Source: JBEINZ01 sp040377825 (lineage in GTDB: Bacteria > Pseudomonadota > Alphaproteobacteria > Rhizobiales > Ancalomicrobiaceae). From it: a stretch of 8,071 nucleotides of DNA. The stretch covers positions 1 to 8,071 of the forward strand of contig JBEINZ010000145.1 of NCBI GenBank assembly GCA_040377825.1, given 5' to 3'. Of this stretch, positions 5,063 to 8,071 are shown piece by piece. Below the pieces are notes generated by a model. It was not told the DNA's origin. It saw only the letters and a list, made by a program, of their open reading frames with translations, and did no database searches. Within the stretch, counting starts at the first letter, position 1, and each line of letters starts with the position of its first letter. Both the position numbers and the translations under genes were made by a program.

Positions 5063-7198
5063 TCACTCCGCGGCCGTACCCTCGCCCTCTTGCTTGATCT
5101 CTTCGCCGGTCGCTTGGTCGACCATCTTCATGGACAGGCGGACCTTGCCGCGCTCGTCGAAGCCGAGGAGCTTCACCCAGACCTTTTCGCCTTCCTTGAC
5201 CACATCCTTGACCTGCGCGACTTTGCGGGGCGCGAGCTGCGATATGTGGACGAGGCCGTCGCGCGAACCGAAGAAGTTCACAAAAGCGCCAAACTCCATC
5301 ACCTTCACGACCGTACCCTCGTAGATCTGCCCGATCTCCGGCTCGGCGGCGATAGACTTGATCCAGTTGAGCGCAGCCTTGATGGCCTTCTGGTCGGCCG
5401 ACGAGACCTTGACGGTACCGTCGTCCTGGATATCGACCTTGGCGCCGGTCTTTTCGACGATCTCGCGGATCACCTTGCCGCCTGAGCCGATCACTTCCCG
5501 GATCTTGTCAGTCGGGATCTTAATCGTCTCGATGCGCGGGGCGAACTCGCCGAGCTCGGCGCGCGGACGCGAAATTGCCTTGCCCATTTCGCCGAGGATG
5601 TGCAGCCGCCCGCCCTTGGCTTGGTCCAAGGCGACCTTCATGATTTCCTCGGTAATGCCCTGGATCTTGATGTCCATCTGGAGCGAGGTGATGCCTTCTT
5701 CCGTTCCAGCCACCTTGAAGTCCATGTCGCCGAGATGATCCTCGTCGCCGAGAATGTCGGACAGCACCGCGAAACGCTCGCCCTCCAGGATCAGACCCAT
5801 GGCGATGCCCGCCACCGGCCGCTTCAGCGGCACGCCGGCATCCATCAACGCGAGCGAGGCGCCGCACACCGTGGCCATCGACGATGAACCGTTGGACTCG
5901 GTGATCTCGGAGACGACGCGCAATGTGTAGGGGAACTCGTGCTTGGGCGGAAGCATCGGATGCACCGCGCGCCATGCAAGCTTGCCGTGGCCGATTTCGC
6001 GACGACCCGGCGAGCCCATGCGGCCCGTCTCGCCGACAGAGTAGGGCGGAAAATTGTAATGCAGCAGGAAGTTTTCCTTGTAGGTCCCTTCCAGGCTATC
6101 GACGAACTGCTCGTCCTCGCCAGTACCAAGCGTGGCGACAACCAGCGCCTGCGTCTCCCCGCGGGTGAACAACGACGATCCGTGGGTGCGCGGAAGAACG
6201 CCGACTTCGGACACAATCGGACGCACGGTCTTGACATCGCGGCCGTCGATCCGGGCGCCATGGTCGAGGATGTTCCAGCGCACGATCTTGGCCTGAACGT
6301 CCTTGAACACCGAGGCGACGGTTTCCTTATCGAACTTTGCCTCGCCGTCGGCCGGCAGCAGCGCGGCCATGACCTTCGCCTTGACGACGTCGACGGCATT
6401 ATAGCGCACCTGCTTCTCGCGGTTCATATAGGCCGCGCGCAGCTCGGTTTCGGCGATATCGAGGACGGCCTTCTCTACGGCCGACAGATCCTTGGGCTGG
6501 AAGTCGCGTGGCTCCTTGGCGGCCTTTTCGGCAAGGCGGACGATCGCCTCGATCACCGGCTGGAAGCTGCGATGACCGAACATCACCGCGCCGAGCATGA
6601 CGTCCTCGGCGAGTTCCTGTGCCTCGGATTCGACCATCAGAACCGCGTCGGTCGTTCCGGCGACCACGAGATCGAGCTTGGAGTCGCCCTTACGATCAAG
6701 ATTGGTATTGAGAACATATTCGCCGTCGATATAGCCGACGCGCGCCGCGCCGACCGGGCCCATGAAGGGCACGCCGGACAGCGTCAGCGCGGCGGAGGCC
6801 GCGACCAAGGAGACGATATCGGGGTTGTTTTCGAGATCATGCGACAGCACGGTCGCCACGACTTGTGTGTCGTTCTTATAACCTTCCACGAAAAGCGGGC
6901 GGATCGGGCGATCGATCAAGCGGGAAACGAGCGTTTCGTTCTCGCTCGGCCGACCTTCACGCTTGAAGTAGCCGCCGGGGATCTTACCGGCCGCGAAGGC
7001 CTTTTCCTGATAGTTCACGGTCAGCGGGAAGAAGTCTTGGCCGGGTTTCGGCTCCTTGGCGGAGACGACGGTCGCGAGCACGGTGGTGTCGCCGTAAGTG
7101 GCGAGCACGGCGCCGTCCGCCTGGCGGGCCATGCGCCCTGTCTCCAGCACGAGGGTGCGGCCGCCCCACTCGATGACTTCACGATGAATTTCGAACAT
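5063..7198 (-). CDS. pnp: Polynucleotide phosphorylase (polyribonucleotide nucleotidyltransferase)
   Basis: This is a 711-residue PNPase, the trimeric 3'-5' exoribonuclease that degrades RNA phosphorolytically to nucleoside diphosphates and acts in mRNA decay, often with RNase E in a degradosome. Order of parts: first RNase PH-like core (about 10-145, with MARQADGAVLATYGDT and EGRPSENETLVSRLIDRPIRPLF), an alpha-helical linker (about 240-320), second RNase PH core (about 320-545, with LPRTHGSSLFTRGETQ, HYNFPPYSVGETGRMGSPGRREIGHG and TESNGSSSM), a KH domain (about 555-610, GxxG loop GSGG 571-574) and an S1 domain (about 621-692). The catalytic aspartates lie in ILGDEDHLGDMDFKVAG (482-498), matching E. 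coli Asp486 and Asp492. Length is normal and nothing is missing. The frame continues 18 codons upstream, but MFEIHREVIEWGGRTL is the family start and AAGGA (7212-7208) precedes it by 9 bases. It is downstream of rpsO and ends at a strong terminator. Confidence 0.98.
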   Translation of the reverse strand: MFEIHREVIEWGGRTLVLETGRMARQADGAVLATYGDTTVLATVVSAKEPKPGQDFFPLTVNYQEKAFAAGKIPGGYFKREGRPSENETLVSRLIDRPIRPLFVEGYKNDTQVVATVLSHDLENNPDIVSLVAASAALTLSGVPFMGPVGAARVGYIDGEYVLNTNLDRKGDSKLDLVVAGTTDAVLMVESEAQELAEDVMLGAVMFGHRSFQPVIEAIVRLAEKAAKEPRDFQPKDLSAVEKAVLDIAETELRAAYMNREKQVRYNAVDVVKAKVMAALLPADGEAKFDKETVASVFKDVQAKIVRWNILDHGARIDGRDVKTVRPIVSEVGVLPRTHGSSLFTRGETQALVVATLGTGEDEQFVDSLEGTYKENFLLHYNFPPYSVGETGRMGSPGRREIGHGKLAWRAVHPMLPPKHEFPYTLRVVSEITESNGSSSMATVCGASLALMDAGVPLKRPVAGIAMGLILEGERFAVLSDILGDEDHLGDMDFKVAGTEEGITSLQMDIKIQGITEEIMKVALDQAKGGRLHILGEMGKAISRPRAELGEFAPRIETIKIPTDKIREVIGSGGKVIREIVEKTGAKVDIQDDGTVKVSSADQKAIKAALNWIKSIAAEPEIGQIYEGTVVKVMEFGAFVNFFGSRDGLVHISQLAPRKVAQVKDVVKEGEKVWVKLLGFDERGKVRLSMKMVDQATGEEIKQEGEGTAAE

Positions 7199-7262
7199 GT
7201 GTCTTTGTCCTTCGGTCGTACGATGCACGACGAACCATGGGCAAGACGGCAAGAGGCTCCTT

Positions 7263-7311
7263 CCGGATGAGGTTTGAACGGAAGAGCATCCGGCGATCCT
7301 GCCATGGATCG
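7263..7311 (-). promoter_or_regulatory. Two abutting stem-loops in the pnp leader
   Basis: On the coding strand CGATCC (7311-7306) and GGATCG (7299-7294) pair around a 6-base loop. The very next base starts CCGGATG (7293-7287), which pairs with CATCCGG (7269-7263) around a 17-base loop. Both stems are perfect. The second ends 50 bases before the pnp ribosome binding site. In E. coli, pnp mRNA is autoregulated through RNase III cleavage of a leader stem-loop followed by PNPase attack. A similar role here is inference from position. Confidence 0.45.
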
Positions 7312-7404
7312 TTCGGCGTTAACGCGATCAGCCCCATGCTGTTCGCGTCCATGCTGTTTTGGATAGGGCGACGTTCCCTCCAAACGGAGTATCCGCCGCC
7401 AGCC

Positions 7405-7513
7405 CTAGAGCCCGTCCCGATCGAACCAATCCAATCGGGACGGGGTCAAGTTCTAGAATCTGGAGCAATTCCTTGTCGATCGGACGTACCCATCCGATCG
7501 GAAAATGCTCTAG
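7405..7513. repeat. Composite palindromic repeat, copy 2 (two CTAG-bounded hairpins)
   Basis: Two palindromic modules lie back to back and share a CTAG. Module A (7405-7456) has CTAGA and TCTAG ends and perfect 11-base arms, CCCGTCCCGAT (7411-7421) and ATCGGGACGGG (7434-7444). Module B (7453-7513) begins CTAGAATCTG, contains GAGCAATTCC (7463-7472), inner arms CGATCGGACG and CATCCGATCG (7477-7486, 7491-7500, one mismatch) and GAAAATGCTC, and ends CTAG. Module B matches 41-91 at 47 of 51 positions, in the same orientation. It lies between rpsO and pnp, so it would be transcribed as two RNA hairpins. It resembles rhizobial intergenic mosaic elements; the exact family is not identified. Confidence 0.88.
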
Positions 7514-7562
7514 TCGCGCGGTTCGCACAAGGCGAGCCGCCGCGTCGTCAATCGCCCGGCAA

Positions 7563-7592
7563 GAACGAAACCGTCGTCGGACGATTTCGTTC
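7563..7592 (-). terminator. Hairpin just downstream of rpsO (weak terminator or processing site)
   Basis: GAACGAAA (plus strand 7563-7570) and TTTCGTTC (7585-7592) are exact complements, with a further inner TCGT/ACGA pairing and a 3-base bulge. The stem begins 7 bases beyond the rpsO stop codon. No T run follows on the minus strand, so strong intrinsic termination is not expected. A role as attenuator, 3'-end stabiliser or RNase cleavage site between rpsO and pnp is inferred. Confidence 0.45.
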
Positions 7593-7598
7593 GTTCCG

Positions 7599-7868
7599 TT
7601 AGCGGCGCAAGCCGAGTCGTTCGATCAGCGACTTGTAGCGTGCCTCGTCCTTGGACTTCACATAGTCCAAGAGACTGCGCCGCAAGCTGACCATCTTCAG
7701 AAGCCCGCGCCGGGAATGATTGTCCTTGGCATGGCCCTTGAAGTGTTCGGTGAGGTTCGAGATCCGCTCGGATAAGATCGCGACCTGAATTTCCGGGGAG
7801 CCCGTGTCTGCGGGCGACGTTCCATATTCCTTGATGAGCGCCTGCTTGCGCTCCGCGGTAATCGACAT
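7599..7868 (-). CDS. rpsO: 30S ribosomal protein S15
   Basis: This is an 89-residue S15, the primary binding protein of the 16S rRNA central domain (helices 20-22), needed for assembly of the 30S platform and for an intersubunit bridge. The whole family pattern is present: MSITAERKQALIKEYGTSPA, DTGSPEIQVAILSERISNLTEHFK, the conserved HAKDNHSRRGLLKMVSLRRSLLDY stretch containing the rRNA-binding residues, and the end ALIERLGLRR. Length is standard. ATG 7868 is preceded by AAAGGAG (7881-7875) at 6 bases. It is the first gene of the rpsO-pnp pair. In many bacteria S15 represses its own translation through leader RNA, and the upstream region here contains structure compatible with that. Confidence 0.98.
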   Translation of the reverse strand: MSITAERKQALIKEYGTSPADTGSPEIQVAILSERISNLTEHFKGHAKDNHSRRGLLKMVSLRRSLLDYVKSKDEARYKSLIERLGLRR

Positions 7869-8071
7869 CGGTGGCTCCTTTCAGGGAGAGAGAATGGCCC
7901 GGCCGGGATGTCGTCCAGTCGGGTCGAGATGCGCCGAAGCGCGCGGTTCCCTGTGAAATCGCGCGCGGCGGACGACCTTATGCATGAAAGCGTTCTCGAA
8001 CGCTATCGAATTCCACAATCGCAAGATCGTACAACTTGGCAAGACTCGGATTTTCAGCCTAACGGCGAACG
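7869..8071 (-). promoter_or_regulatory. rpsO: rpsO upstream and leader region
   Basis: No gene is supported. One frame is open from the window edge to a TGA near 7880, but its translation is arginine-rich and unfamiliar; the end of an upstream gene such as truB could only occupy the last few bases. The SD AAAGGAG (7881-7875) faces a short complementary CTCC (7888-7885), which could form a 4-bp hairpin hiding it. Further upstream, GCGC-TTCG-GCGC (7942-7931) and a 7-bp stem GCGCGCG/CGCGCGC (7966-7960 with 7945-7939) share bases, so only one can form at a time. I see no clear -35/-10 pair. Confidence 0.5.
7989..8004. promoter_or_regulatory. 16-bp palindrome upstream of rpsO
   Basis: AGCGTTC (7989-7995), TC, GAACGCT (7998-8004) is a perfect inverted repeat 121-136 bases upstream of the rpsO start. 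Its size and symmetry suit a protein operator or a compact RNA hairpin. It does not have the direct-repeat GTTC-N7-GTTC form of the alphaproteobacterial LexA site. Function unknown. Confidence 0.35.

Larger units (their letters stand above)
7199..7598. other. rpsO-pnp intergenic spacer (400 bases, no gene)
   Basis: No coding region is supported here. In transcript order (minus strand) the spacer holds an imperfect hairpin just after rpsO (7592-7563), a composite palindromic repeat (7513-7405), two 10-base direct repeats (CCATGCTGTT on the plus strand at 7334-7343 and 7349-7358, 15 bases apart), two abutting stem-loops (7311-7263) and the pnp ribosome binding site (7212-7208). No convincing promoter was seen, so pnp may depend on readthrough from rpsO, although a weak promoter cannot be excluded. 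Confidence 0.7.

Noticed and set aside
5939..7270. Long plus-strand open frame (443 codons) opposite pnp
   Set aside because: It is the antisense shadow of a complete, highly conserved pnp; its translation has no domain pattern, and GC-rich codon bias opens such frames.
7405..7513. Rho-independent terminator between rpsO and pnp
   Set aside because: The hairpins are strong but no T run follows on the minus strand, and a homologous sequence occurs elsewhere as a repeat, so a repeat element explains it better.
7989..8004. LexA/SOS box
   Set aside because: It contains GTTC and GAAC but as an inverted repeat with a 2-base centre, unlike the alphaproteobacterial GTTC-N7-GTTC direct-repeat site.
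7869..8071. Partial upstream gene (for example the end of truB) entering from the right edge
   Set aside because: Two frames stop within the first 18 bases and the third gives an unfamiliar basic translation; too little sequence to claim a gene.
1..8071. CRISPR array, tRNA, rRNA, prophage, transposase or toxin-antitoxin system
   Set aside because: No regularly spaced repeats, no tRNA cloverleaf or rRNA sequence noticed, and no integrase, transposase or toxin-like reading frame.

Overview
This window looks like ordinary chromosome from a GC-rich alphaproteobacterium, probably Hyphomicrobiales (Rhizobiales) or a close relative. The evidence is the rpsO-pnp pair, the alphaproteobacterial style of PNPase and S15, strong Shine-Dalgarno sites with GTG/ATG starts, and short palindromic intergenic repeats ending in CTAG of a kind common in that group. 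The species cannot be named from the sequence alone.

Layout. (1) 1-1162, minus strand: an SH3-like exported protein followed, almost without a gap, by a GNAT acetyltransferase of the phosphinothricin/methionine-sulfone acetyltransferase type. The 3' end of the GNAT gene runs into a palindromic repeat that encodes its last 21 residues. (2) 1163-1450: a 288-base divergent control region. (3) 1451-2850, plus strand: a D-2-hydroxyacid (glyoxylate/hydroxypyruvate-type) dehydrogenase, followed 8 bases later by a small exported protein of unknown function. (4) 2887-4813, minus strand: a two-domain VOC (catechol-2,3-dioxygenase-like) protein, then an atypical SDR/epimerase-family protein, ending convergently with block 3. 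(5) 4814-5062: the VOC upstream region, with a dyad at 4870-4894, and the intrinsic terminator of pnp (5003-5034). (6) 5063-7868, minus strand: rpsO (ribosomal protein S15), a 400-base spacer and pnp (polynucleotide phosphorylase). The spacer holds a post-rpsO hairpin, a full composite palindromic repeat and two abutting stem-loops in the pnp leader. (7) 7869-8071: the rpsO upstream/leader region, with a sharp 16-bp palindrome and two mutually exclusive hairpins.

How the genes fit together. rpsO and pnp form the conserved translation/RNA-decay operon. In E. coli both members are autoregulated through leader RNA, and the structured spacers here are candidates for the same kind of control. The other genes are metabolic or envelope accessory genes with no evident shared pathway. 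I found no phage, CRISPR, toxin-antitoxin or defence system.

The most unusual signal is the composite CTAG-bounded repeat. It occurs twice in the same orientation (1-91, cut by the window edge, and 7405-7513). One copy is intergenic; the other is read through as the C-terminus of a protein. The same reading frame is open in both copies and stops at the same TGA.
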